Of a stretch of 14,677 bases of DNA, positions 1 through 9,433 are shown piece by piece. The notes beneath the pieces are model-generated. The model was not told the DNA's origin, did not search any database, and worked only from the letters and a program-made list of their open reading frames with translations. Location: NCBI GenBank assembly GCA_004151065.3, contig NWUY0300075043.1, positions 1 through 14,677 of the forward strand, in the 5' to 3' direction. Position 1 is the first letter of the stretch; each line of letters starts with the position of its first letter. Source of the stretch: Larix sibirica. Lineage: Eukaryota > Streptophyta > Pinopsida > Pinales > Pinaceae. The translations under genes were made by a program, and so were the position numbers.

Positions 1-2266
1 TAAAAGGTACGTAAAAGAAGGGAAGGAGTAAGGGTTTTTTTTTTTACTCTTCTTGCTCGGTTTCCGTGCTTGTCTCTTTTCCTGCAAATCACATAATAAA
101 CCAAAACAAAAAAAACTTTTCCTATAAAGTACTAGAAAATGCACTCCAAGCCAAGGGTTGTGCTCCCTTTGGATCGACCCTTGCTATCTCAATCGTACTT
201 ATAATGGGATTTAAATCAGGGAAATCGAAGTAAACCAATAAATAACATATATTTACGGTAGGTCAACATTAGCCAAGAAATTCTAACAAAAAGCTTTTAC
301 ATTAATCTAGAAAGTAAAATAATTCACGATTTTCTTCCTTAGATATTATACATCAAGCTTATAAAACAACTAATTTACCTCTTAAAAATCCTTGAACCGT
401 ACTGAACAATCCCACAATTCTAACAATTTTAAAAAGCAATTAAACAACTAAAAACTTACCCATTGATCGTTGCTTACGAACGGTTGAGGTTGATGCCGCT
501 ATCGAAGTCTGCCACTGGTCTTAGTCTTCAAGTTTTATAATCCAGAAAGATCCTTCGGTTTCCTCCTGCCATACCCTAGAGTACTCTTCTTCCTCTAGGA
601 CCTCCGAGCTGCGACGAAGCTCTTGATACTCTGCTAGCCAATGAACTATGATGCCAACTCATTGCTGAAGGAAATCCCATTCCTACCACATCACAGTGAA
701 CCACACCTTAGTCAGTCCACCTAGACTGGAGATATCCCAAGCTGCACTCCCCCAAAAAAATTGGTAAGGAGGAGATGTGAGCCTCAAGCTCATTTTCCTT
801 TCTAATAATTATTGGTCTGCTTTCTTTATTTCTTTCCTTTTTACTTTGCTTTATGTTTTATTCCTCTTTTTATCTTTTATATGCTTTGTTTTTTTTTTCC
901 AACTTTTGTTACTTTCTTTTTAAATCCCACCCAATTTGTCTCTTCAGATTTTTCTACTTTTTATTTTGTTATTATCATTATCATTATTATTATTTTCTTT
1001 TATTATTGTTTGTTATTATTATTAGTTTATCATTGTTATTACATGTTCAATTAATGCATAAAAATTAATTGATCAATTCATTTTTTTAATGTTTTATTAA
1101 TTCTTGTTCCCTTACCTAATGATTATTAGTTAATTAGTCATCGCATTTTCGCCGCGACCAAGGATATCAAGGCACCATGCTTCTCGCATGCCCTTCAGAT
1201 ATTCCCTCATGTGGGGATATGGTCTGACGGTTGAGACATCGTTAACTCAAACCGCCTACCCTGATGAGGACTAGTGGTTCTTGGAGAATAAGGACAATTC
1301 CTTATTGCGTTCCCCCTAGCAATATACCTCCTAAGTGACCGTACTATGAGATACCCTCACATCAACACACATATGATGAGTCAGATCCTCTCTCACTCTA
1401 TTCAACTCATCACATTGACATTGGCTAGGCTTAGCTTGTATCATGTTCAGCCGCGTCCCCTGATGTGGATCGTTTGACAATCACATTCGACACCTATACA
1501 TAAACACCATGCGAATCAAATCTTTTGAACATAATATTTCAAATATAACATGAATCATAGCTGGACATCACCTGCCAATGTAATCAACTCATCCACAGTC
1601 CATGCACTTCCCGTGCATCAAATCTCTTACCAATATTTCAACATAAGCATATATGTTTACTAGGTTATCTACAACTATCACTGATTTGCAACTCATTCTG
1701 ATTCTGTGATGTATTGACACCTACTTGCGTCACATGTACCTGCTCTACATGTCATGCTCAACAACTCATCTGAGCGCATAATATATATATATAGATAAGC
1801 ATAAGCATTAATCAACATTTTTATATTGCACGTTCATTCAATCATATAGAATCATGATAAAATCATACGACATCTCTATCATCTCAAAATCATAACACAA
1901 CATATAAGCATATGATCAACATTACAACATATCATGATCGTTTGATTTATCTATCACGTCAACATCAAAACATAATCATGTTAAACCATATCCAACATTA
2001 TTGTAGCATATTTATAAATGAAATCATAACATGTCCACCATAATATAATCATGAAATCATCATCGATGTTACGTAGACAACAATGCATTTTGGTCTCGAC
2101 CATCCAAAATCCAATTTTCAAAACAAAGCATCACATAGTCTAAGTCTAAGCCACACATATAATCCGGTCATTCACAACTGAATGCCCTCAAAGAATAGGC
2201 ATAAATAGGTCTATGGTCTAAAGTCGGAATATATAGTCTATCACCAAAAATGGGGCACTTCATACA
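1..2266 (-). mobile_element. 3' LTR of a Ty3/Gypsy (Tekay/Del-like) element; left end not seen
   Basis: Read on the minus strand, the LTR begins TGTATGAAGTGCCCC at 2266, directly after a polypurine tract at 2267-2280. This matches the layout at the end of plant chromoviral Ty3/Gypsy elements, where the end of pol runs into a tract of the AAGAAGGGG type and then an LTR starting TGTA. The body lacks coding potential. It holds an A-rich, simple-sequence stretch (minus-strand view) at about 790-1100 and a GC-richer leader-like stretch at about 460-780. I find no convincing inner end: no primer-binding site is expected behind a 3' LTR, and the LTR may run past the window edge. Tekay/Del LTRs are often several kb long, so more than 2 kb is plausible. 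The span is inferred; only the right-hand boundary is well supported. Confidence 0.55.
790..1100. repeat. Low-complexity pyrimidine-rich and ATT-rich tract inside the LTR
   Basis: The plus strand is almost pure T/C from about 800 to 965, then carries irregular ATT/TTA units to about 1100, including runs of TTATTATTATT. The open frames here encode only Phe/Tyr/Leu/Ile strings and come from base composition. On the minus strand, which is the sense strand of the LTR, the tract is A-rich and contains a TATA-like TATAAAAG at about 874-881. That could be a core promoter element, but A-rich DNA throws up such matches by chance. Confidence 0.6.
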
Positions 2267-2280
2267 CCCCTTCTTCAGGA
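2267..2280 (-). other. Polypurine tract (plus-strand primer site) of the left Ty3/Gypsy element
   Basis: The minus strand reads TCCTGAAGAAGGGG immediately before the LTR start. A purine run abutting an LTR is the site where retroelement RNase H leaves the primer for second-strand synthesis. Its position between a pol C-terminal vestige and the TGTA start supports both neighbouring calls. Confidence 0.55.
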
Positions 2281-2350
2281 AACTTTGTCCCGAAGTTCTA
2301 AAATAGGTAAGGAATTGTCTACACATCTCTGATATATACACCCCGGTCAT
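2270..2350 (-). pseudogene. Vestige of the pol polyprotein C-terminus (post-integrase end)
   Basis: The minus strand reads SEMCRQFLTYFRTSGQSF just upstream of the polypurine tract. Chromoviral pol proteins commonly end with a motif of the type E-M-R-x-x-(F/Y)-P-x-L-F followed shortly by the tract, and this fits with a few substitutions. Upstream on the minus strand (about 2360-2400) the match fades at once, so only about 20-25 residues survive. The call rests on position and a short motif. It has no catalytic content and cannot be functional. Confidence 0.4.
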
Positions 2351-3423
2351 AGAGATGGGACTATAGTTGCCTCAATGAATTAAAGAGATATTTATATACC
2401 ACATCCATGACATACACAAGACCAATTTACATCAACAAGATAGTTTTGACAAATATGTTCGATCTGGAGGAGTGATGTCCTGATCGTAGAGAAGAAATGA
2501 AGTGTATGGTTGAAAAGGTTGCAATCAACTGCAATCAAGGAAGAGATCTTATGATGTATATATAGAATAAATTTTTCATGGTTGTTGATCTCATTGGAAG
2601 CCTAATGAAATTTGGAAGAAGCAATATTTTCTCTGACTCTATATATTCTCAAGCTCTTGCGAAATTCAAATTTGCAACCCAACTCATGGCACATGCAACA
2701 CCAATTAATATCAATGGTGATAGTATGACCGGTTTTCCACTGCAAGCATTTTCTTCGCAGCCTTTGAACAACCTCTCGTTGACAAAAATGCAAGAAATCG
2801 TCAACAATTTCTTTGATCTTTCATAAGAAGACAAGTAGATCATCAAATTTAAGTGTCGGCATTCAAATTTATTTTTCGTGTTGAGCTTCTTTTTAAAGTA
2901 GGTGAGGAAGACTTCTTGTTGCTTTATATGATCCAAAGTAGAAACAAATTTTGAAATATCCATACTATCCATATTTGTCAATGAAAATTACAACTCTACC
3001 GTGATTACATTAATTCACAAAATTTATTTCTAACCCATATTCGAAAAGAACTTAATTCATCAAAATCAAAATTCTTATTCATTAAGTAAATTTTATGTTT
3101 GATCTCAACTTGCAATGACAATGGTAAAGTACTTGCAATCAATAATTTGTTAATTTTATACGCTACAACATTTTTCCATGTCCCTCATATCCAAATCATA
3201 TACTTAGATTATTTAACACCTATATAACTCTCCTATTTAACTTGAACATTGTAAACTTGTAAAAGAAACAACTTGCAAAACTAATTAGAATAATGCATCC
3301 TAAAGTTAACATGTCTGAAAATTGATATAAGATTTATGTAATGATCCAAATTACATATTCAAAACTTATGTGCATTTTTAGTTTAAAGCGAGCAAAATAA
3401 GTATACTAAAATAATCTCTATAT
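2351..3423. other. Unassigned AT-rich DNA between the LTR side and the gag remnant
   Basis: This stretch should hold protease, RT, RNase H and integrase if the flanking gag and LTR belong to one element, but I recognise none of those motifs (no YxDD, no integrase HHCC or DDE). From about 2460 to 2985 the composition is less skewed. It carries overlapping opposed frames: 82 codons on the plus strand (2578-2826, ATG preceded by a TATATATA run at about 2558) and 110 codons on the minus strand (2649-2981). I recognise neither product. Either could be a host-gene scrap, a foreign insertion or chance. From 2990 to 3423 it is AT-rich with no structure I can name. Confidence 0.5.
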
Positions 3424-4398
3424 TATCCAACACCGAAGTTGTTGAATTTGTCAATCCAAAATATGAACAAAATTAGCCTCAATGGCCCCCTTGTCCGATA
3501 TCTGTGGTCTCTAGTATTGAAGACTAGTTCTCTTCCTGTCGATGATTCACCATTGCATGAATATGATGTTCTTGACCCATGTCCCCTACTGTAGCTGGTC
3601 TATGGCCCTGATTAGGTCCTCTTTGGCCCTGTGGACAATCTCTCCGTAGATGTGGACCTACACAAGTCCAACATACCCCTCCGGGAGGTGGTCTCTGCTA
3701 ATTTGGATGAGTAGGACGACTGTGGTGCTGTGGTCGTTGTGTAGCTGGTCTGTTTCCCTGCTGCTGAGCTTACGGTGCTGGTGGTCGGAAAGAAGCTCTT
3801 GGACCGCTAGCTTTCGGTCTCTGATTACCTGCTTTGGGGTTTGGGTAAGGATTTCTCTGCAATGTCCCTGGCCTTGGAACATTCATTGTCTATACCCCAT
3901 ACTTTTGTTCAGTTTGAACCATAGGTCGAGATTGTCGCTGCGAAATACCTCTAGTGACTTCCTCCTCTACTACGATCGCTCGTTGCACGACCTCATGTAA
4001 GGTACTTGGCATCAAAATGTGCACCTTAGTGCATATGGTAAAGTTGAGGTTGTAAATGAACTTGTTCACCCTCAACTTCTTAGTGTTTAGATGCAGTGCA
4101 TACTACAAAAGTTCCATGAAATTCACCTCATACTCTAGTACCGACCGGTTTCTCTACCTCAATCTGTTGAATCCATTCAACTGCTTCTCCAGAAATTCCT
4201 CTAACATATACCATTTGTAGAAATGTTCCTCAAACATTTCCCATGAAATCTACACAAGCTCCACTCCTAGTTGTGGTAGAATAGTCTTCTGCCATAACAG
4301 GGCATGTCTTTTCAGTTGTAGAATCGACATGCACACTTTCATATTCCTCGATTACGCAATGCAAAGTACATATTGTTGTTCTCCAACAATTATATATA
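3424..4398 (-). pseudogene. gag: gag polyprotein remnant of a Ty3/Gypsy element, with zinc knuckle and start of the protease region
   Basis: Gag packages element RNA into cytoplasmic particles. Most of the minus-strand reading follows one frame. It starts near 4395, passes an apparent frameshift near 4342, then shows a capsid-like core: K-R-H-A-L-L-W at about 4300, then W-E-M-F-E-E-H-F-Y at about 4235, a SVLEYEVNFMELL stretch at about 4140-4100, and KLRVNKFIYNLN near 4060. This pattern matches the plant retrotransposon gag family (Pfam Retrotrans_gag). A Pro/Gln/Arg-rich linker follows (about 3900-3680), then a CCHC zinc knuckle at 3635-3673, CWTCVGPHLRRDC (C-x2-C-x3-H-x4-C). The following HHIHAMVNHRQEEN resembles the entry to the aspartic protease, but the expected D-S/T-G active site is not readable and the match ends near 3424. 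Several in-frame stops (for example in the capsid core, before W-E-M-F, and around 3893 and 3700) show it is dead. It shares orientation with the LTR at 1-2266 and lies on the correct side of it, so both may be one internally deleted element. Confidence 0.82.
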
Positions 4399-4456
4399 TA
4401 TATAGGTAGCTCTAAATTAGGTACTTGAAAAACAAATTAGTTGAAAGCAAAACTAC
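4399..4456. repeat. Short (TA)n microsatellite and AT-rich flank at the gag breakpoint
   Basis: A run of alternating TA at about 4390-4404 coincides with the point where gag similarity stops. No gag N-terminus or 5' LTR follows on the high-coordinate side, so this is probably a deletion or rearrangement breakpoint. Confidence 0.45.
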
Positions 4457-4791
4457 CAAAAATAACTATACTTACTTACTTTTCATTCTATAAATGACTT
4501 AGGAAATGATAGAATATATGAGTAATTGCCATAAAGCTTAACTATTACATAGCTTTTATCAACATGTTTCATAAGCAATTATAAAAATAAATAATAATAA
4601 ACAATTTTAATTATTGCACATGTCAAAAATAACTCTACTTACTTACTTTTCGTTCTATAAATGACTTAGGAAATGATAGAATATATGAGTAATTGCCATA
4701 AAACTTAATTATTACATAGCTTTTATCAACATGTTTCATAAGCAATTATAAAAATAAATAATAATAAACAATTTTAATTATTGCACATGTC
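4457..4791. repeat. Tandem duplication, two 167-bp units about 98% identical
   Basis: Unit 1 (4457-4623) and unit 2 (4624-4790) run head to tail and begin CAAAAATAACT. Comparing base by base by eye I count four substitutions and no indels: A/C and A/G early in the unit, then G/A and C/T in the middle. The unit is AT-rich, has no coding potential and matches no element I know. The near identity makes it much younger than the degraded elements around it. Confidence 0.93.
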
Positions 4792-4846
4792 ATGAGTTAA
4801 TTTTTTTTCCAGGAAAAAAAAAGCAAAAACATGTCATGAGTTAATT
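4785..4846. repeat. 18-bp direct repeat flanking a T8-CC/GG-A8 hairpin
   Basis: ACATGTCATGAGTTAATT occurs at 4785-4802 and again at 4829-4846. Between them lies a near-perfect palindrome, T-run, CC, A, GG, A-run (about 4801-4819), able to form a hairpin. It could be replication slippage or the footprint of a tiny insertion with target duplication; the sequence does not decide. Confidence 0.6.
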
Positions 4847-5472
4847 ATAGAAACTCTTTCCATATTAAAGCAAAAATACAAAAGAACATCCATACATGGA
4901 TCAATTAAACCAATGTAATCTAAATTAATTTGCTTGAAACCAAATCACGTATACTAAAAACTTAAAAAACTAATTTAACAAAGAAACAATCAATTTACTA
5001 TTTAAAATTTCACATGAGTTTGTTAAAATATTTTTTAACCGACAAAATTGTAAACTCTAATATTATTATTTTCTTAAAATTGTAATTAATGGATAGTATC
5101 GTAGAATAGATGGATAAAAGGAATCCTTACATTTATGTTATCAAGAATTTTGTGTTTCAAGTTAATATTATAAATTTTCCTTGATAATCATAACCGAATT
5201 ACAAAGTCGTGCATCGAATAAAATAGGTCAAGATATGCAAGTTGTTAGGTAAACATAATATGTGGTTTGGTTTCAATATTTGTATAATGCATGTTTTCAT
5301 GATGTTTAAGAATACTAATATAATACGACCTTCAAGATTACCTAGCAAACGTAACAACAAATGCTAAATCGAGATGTCAATGAAATGTCTCAAGTTGAGG
5401 TGGTCATGTAATTGTAGATATCATAAGATACCTTGCATAGTGATGTGAAGTGAATTAATCTATAGGGTTTAA
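4847..5472. other. AT-rich stretch with no gene found
   Basis: No reading frame of note, no terminal repeats and no recognised element motif. From about 5300 base composition becomes more balanced. The frame of the downstream fossil ORF can be followed a little upstream of 5473 only with frequent stops, so its true left end may lie in this stretch or may have been lost. Confidence 0.4.
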
Positions 5473-8142
5473 TACAGAGCCAAGGATAATGTAAAAAAAA
5501 TGTGGTGGTATGGATGGGTTGTTACACTTGTTCCTAATAGAATGGTCCTGTCTAACGTAGCTTTCCAGAAAGTCTATGATGGTGTTGATGGTTAGTGCCA
5601 TTCTTCAAAGAGGAGAGCTTAGCCTAACTTCCCTTTGTACATTTGACATTTGACTATTCAGAATGCAACTCATGGAATTACCCATGCTAAGGAATTTGAC
5701 CAATTGAAGCTGGATTTTGCAGATAAGAGAATGTAGGACCCCAAAGGCCTTATAGTAGACCATTTTGTACAAGCACATTTAAAAAATACTTATGTGCATG
5801 AATTACAACCTAATGATTCTTTATACCAAAATGCACACATCTTCGAAGAAGTGCTAAGCAAATTGACCGATGTGGACCAGAGAATTCTTGTGCATGAAGC
5901 ACATAGGAAACATAAGCTCAGAGTGATGGAGGAAAGAAATAGAATTTTCCAACAACAAAAAGATGCTACTAGGGAATCCATGGAGGCTACAAATAAAGCC
6001 ATAGTTTTAAGCTCAGATTGATCTCATCCCAATACACAGTAGAAATGGGATAAGAAGTAAGGAAAACATCCTATGACAGATGTCCACTCTACTACTACCA
6101 TCCAGAATCTCAACATTCTCATACATAAGACTCAATCTCTTCAATGTAAGTCAATAGTTCATACCCATTATGTTTATAATACTGTCTCTATTCCTAAAAT
6201 ACATCCAAATGTATCTGTGAAGGTTGAAAATCAACCTAAATTAATGGTCAACCCTCCACTTCAGACATCCAGTAGTGACATTATTGATTCGGAAAAGGAA
6301 CAACATGTAGAAGTGGTCAACCCAACGCCAGTAGTACAAGAACCCTCACAAACATCTACTCTTGGCAACACTCAAGTTGTTAATGGTAATATTCCTCATC
6401 CATCTCTTGATAGTGGCTTGTCAGAAGTACCTACTGTTGATGATCCTATTCAACAATCTACTTCAAACTCACAAAACACTTTATCTACTAACCACAATAT
6501 TTCTGATATAGCTACACAATCTTCTAATCCACCCACTCCAATTGCATTAAATGATTTAGCGGATCTTATTGTTTCACAAAAACCCACAACTTCTCAGTCA
6601 GACCCTCCATTATCTCAAAATGTTACTCCTTTACAGTCTGAAATGAATGTCCCTCCTGTTCAATCTACTACACTCCCTTCTGCAAGTTTTCCTACAACTT
6701 CTTCCCAAGTTGACCTATCATGATCACAAAATCCACCTCAGTCAACAACTACTATTACCAGTCAGTCATTGCCTATCATTCACTCCATAGAACTTCTAGC
6801 TTCTACAGTTGAAGACTCAGTAGATTTTGGTGAGGATGTTGTAGTGGTACTAGGAGATTATTGCTTCAATAAAAGGAGAAAGGAAATATTGAGAAAAGAT
6901 CCCAAAGAGAACAATCAAGGATAAGTCCAAGTTGGTCCAGTCCCAAACCAAGTCATATGGAAGCAGGAAACTGACAATATTTAGAGGGAAGCAATATAAT
7001 TTGTTGCAACAATGGGAGCCTTTGCTAGAGCTAACTATGATTCCATGTCTACTTTGAATCGAGCATTGGAAGAAGAAAAGTCCAAGAATTTGACATTACA
7101 AGATGAGAAAGATTATATCCATCGGAGTTGGATCAGGCAGGTGGAGGACCTCAAATCCCAACATGGTTCAATTGTGCAAAATCTACAAACTCGGGTTCAA
7201 CAACTATCACAACAAAAGGAAATTTCAGAGGCTAAGGTAATTGAGCAAGATACTAGTCTTGTTGATCTTAAAATGCAGATTGAACAACTGAAAGACTACA
7301 ATGCTTTTTCTGATTTCTTTAAATTAACCATGCAAGAATTTAAGGATGAAGCTAGTTCCTGTAATGACAAGTTGAAACAAAATCAGACCTTATATTTTAA
7401 AGGTATTAATGAAATCCAATAAAACTTCAACTCCTTTGAACGCCTGTCATATATTTTTGTTGACCGTATTGATAGGAAGAAAAACGCACATTCATCTTAT
7501 GAGCAGTTATAGGAATGGAAAGCTCATTTGAAAAATGATCCGCAAACTTTGTCGCACTTGGACTTAGTCAAATTAATGAGAACCCAAATTTCAATTAAGT
7601 CTTGGGGACTTGTTTGTGATGAGGTGACTCATATGATTGAGAATGGCCAAAAAATTTGTGCTAGGAAATGGATGTTAACAGACAATCATACGGAAAGCAT
7701 GGATATGCTAGCTTTTGCTGAGTTGGCAGAGCCAGTACCAACAAATTAAGGATTGTCGATGTAGATGAATAGAGAATTCAAAATGCAGAAATGATTCGAG
7801 ATGCTACTCAACTGGATATCTCATTGTTTAGGTATTTTATCTTAACACCTAGTCAGTTGGAAACCACGTTGCAAGGATTCCTCGATTCCTAGTCCAAGAA
7901 ATAAGCTAAAGAAATCAGATCCTATTTATGTAAATCTCAATTACAGCTTGAACACACTAGTTATCCTGATGTCATTGAAATGTGGAATATCTACACTAAA
8001 TGGAAAGATTATGTAACCAATCAATATCAGGGTAGTTAGTATTTTCTTCCTTAGATATAGGAAATTGATCCTTCTTTTCAAGATCTATCTTTTCCATCTA
8101 ATTGTATTAATTTGGACCTCTCGAGGCAAGAAGGGTTGGAAT
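5473..8142 (+). pseudogene. Fossil accessory (possibly envelope-like) ORF of an LTR retrotransposon, copy A
   Basis: One frame can be followed from about 5473 to 7746 (about 758 codons) with roughly 13 stops, far fewer than such AT-rich DNA would give by chance. A single-base deletion at about 7747, shown by comparison with copy B, shifts it; the new frame runs to about 8142 against an LTR. Order of parts: an N-terminal stretch with a charged, helix-like segment (about 5794-6018, rich in Glu, Arg, Lys, Gln); a Ser/Thr/Pro/Gln-rich linker (about 6200-6800, many N-P, P-P, S-Q pairs); a coiled-coil-like segment (about 7030-7420, including RALEEEKSKNLTLQDEKDYI); then a C-terminal region with LMRTQISIKSWGLVCDE, RKWMLTDNH and an aromatic-rich end. 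I do not recognise the family. Position next to an LTR, and a Pro-rich part followed by a coiled coil, recall the 3' accessory or env-like ORFs known from some plant elements (SIRE-type, Athila-type, Tat-type), but that is analogy only. A captured host gene is the alternative. Confidence 0.6.
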
Positions 8143-8145
8143 TGC

Positions 8146-8946
8146 TGATGTAATTTCTTGTATCAGTCTTTGCAGAATGCTCTGTCTCTCGAAGACCAGT
8201 ATGTAATTTTTTGCAGACTTGTTAATGATGGGTGGAATGCTGCTTGCATTTGGTTCCAACACACGATCATATAAAGTTTACTTTATTTGATTGTGTTCCC
8301 TTTTATGTTATCCATTGTTTAGTATATCTTAGATGTTAGTAATTTCAGGAGATGATTAATCACTTTGAATTTTTTCTTTGGATGAATTGTGCTGACCGGG
8401 AAATTTGGATGTCTTCATTTATTTCTGCTCATGACAGATTTCTTCTTGTGAATGATCAAAATTCTAAGATACTAATCACATGGTTTGATCAACTAATAAA
8501 TTTTATTAATTTGGATGTTTTGTTTCTCCAATATTAAACTTATTTAAGTTAATTGATGTTTCATTTTAATTGTTATCAATGAATATTCAGTAGATAAACA
8601 TGAAGATGTTTCTTTTTTATTTCTTTTGTTATATTCCATTTTAAAAAGCGGAACCTGATAACCTAATTTTAACATATCTCAAGTAGGTGTCCCTCCTGAG
8701 CTATGAACCTAAAACTTCATTAATTTTCATCAAATTACTTATAATTAGTCAATTGTTCCATTTTAACCAATAAGTCTCCTTTGGGAGCAAAATCATAAAG
8801 CTAACGGAGACTTAAATGAGTTGGAAGCAATCATCCCAAACGACTGGGAAATAGAGAAATTCATGCGGGGGTTTCCTGAAGTTCTTGGATCAAATTGCTA
8901 TCCTTGCGTTGACCCTTGGACCTATTCTAGCCAAACCTAGGATTCA
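8146..8946 (+). mobile_element. LTR A, about 800 bp, of the accessory-ORF family
   Basis: It begins TGATGTAATTTCTTGTATC and ends at CCTAGGATTCA, giving TG...CA ends. The whole stretch aligns to LTR B at about 80% identity by eye, and similarity stops just past the CA in both. It follows the end of the accessory ORF and a weak purine-rich stretch (about 8123-8140), as a 3' LTR would. The exact start could be 3 bp further left. Inside are a TATA-like CATATAAAG at about 8270 and a 20-bp block shared exactly with LTR B at 8835-8854. It contains no gene; a 61-codon frame at 8352-8537 is not preserved in LTR B. Confidence 0.72.
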
Positions 8947-9433
8947 AAAAATGGCATTACCAGGAGGTCCATCTAGGGATTAATGGATAGATGCAATCAC
9001 ATTAAACGTCCAACCCATTCTCCAATCGCGACTCGTATCCATTACAACCCACCAACAACATCTGATATTGTTACTTCTTCACAACCTGAAATCATTTCCA
9101 CACCGCTCCCACATTAGACTCAACCTAAGATAGGAACCACCATTCTTACTCCTTTTCCTATGAATCTCGAGCTCATAGACCAGATTGAAAAATCGCAATA
9201 AACCTTGGCTAGGTCACTATATAGGCTCTCCAGAATCCAAGAATTACAAGAACAATTGGCTCGACATTTTGCATCCTCTGTTGCTGATAGAACAGATCTC
9301 GAAACAAATACAACACTAGAAATTTTTTTGTGGTTGGAGGCTCCTAACCAACACTTGCACGATATTCTCATTGGGAAAACCAACCCGAGCTCTGCCTCAG
9401 AGCGTGATAAATTTTTGTTCCAATCTGATTATC
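8947..9433 (+). pseudogene. Fossil reading frame between LTR A and the copy B ORF, unlike copy A
   Basis: One frame is readable from just inside the LTR A boundary to about 9475 with only a few stops (for example near 8977, 9118 and 9199). It starts with a Pro/Thr/Ser-rich part (IHYNPPTTSDIVTSSQPE at about 9031-9084) and continues into a helical, charged part (RIQELQEQLARHFASSVAD at about 9232-9288). It does not align convincingly to copy A upstream of 7249. It may be the internal region just inside a 5' LTR, or a diverged part of the same accessory ORF. An ATG at 8951 lies five bases inside the LTR end. No primer-binding site for a tRNA I know is visible. Confidence 0.4.

Noticed and set aside
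812-1068. Two overlapping plus-strand frames rich in Phe, Tyr, Leu and Ile, resembling membrane segments
   Set aside because: They come from a T-rich low-complexity tract; the sense strand of the surrounding LTR is the minus strand and there is no other coding sign.
2578-2826. Possible N-terminus of a group IId WRKY-type protein (starts MVVDLIG and has an AKFK stretch)
   Set aside because: The resemblance is limited to a few residues; no WRKYGQK motif or zinc finger follows, so no family is claimed.
3650-4000. 116-codon plus-strand frame rich in Trp and Ser
   Set aside because: It is the antisense shadow of the gag linker and zinc-knuckle region, whose minus-strand reading has clear family motifs.
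4457-4791. CRISPR-like array
   Set aside because: Only two long units with no spacers, in plant nuclear DNA; it is a simple tandem duplication.
8352-8537. 61-codon plus-strand frame inside LTR A
   Set aside because: The matching stretch of LTR B does not preserve the frame, and its composition is that of the LTR.
8951-8970. Primer-binding site just inside LTR A (TGG five bases after the CA end)
   Set aside because: TGGCATTACCAGG is not complementary to any tRNA 3' end I can recall; a TGG alone is too common.
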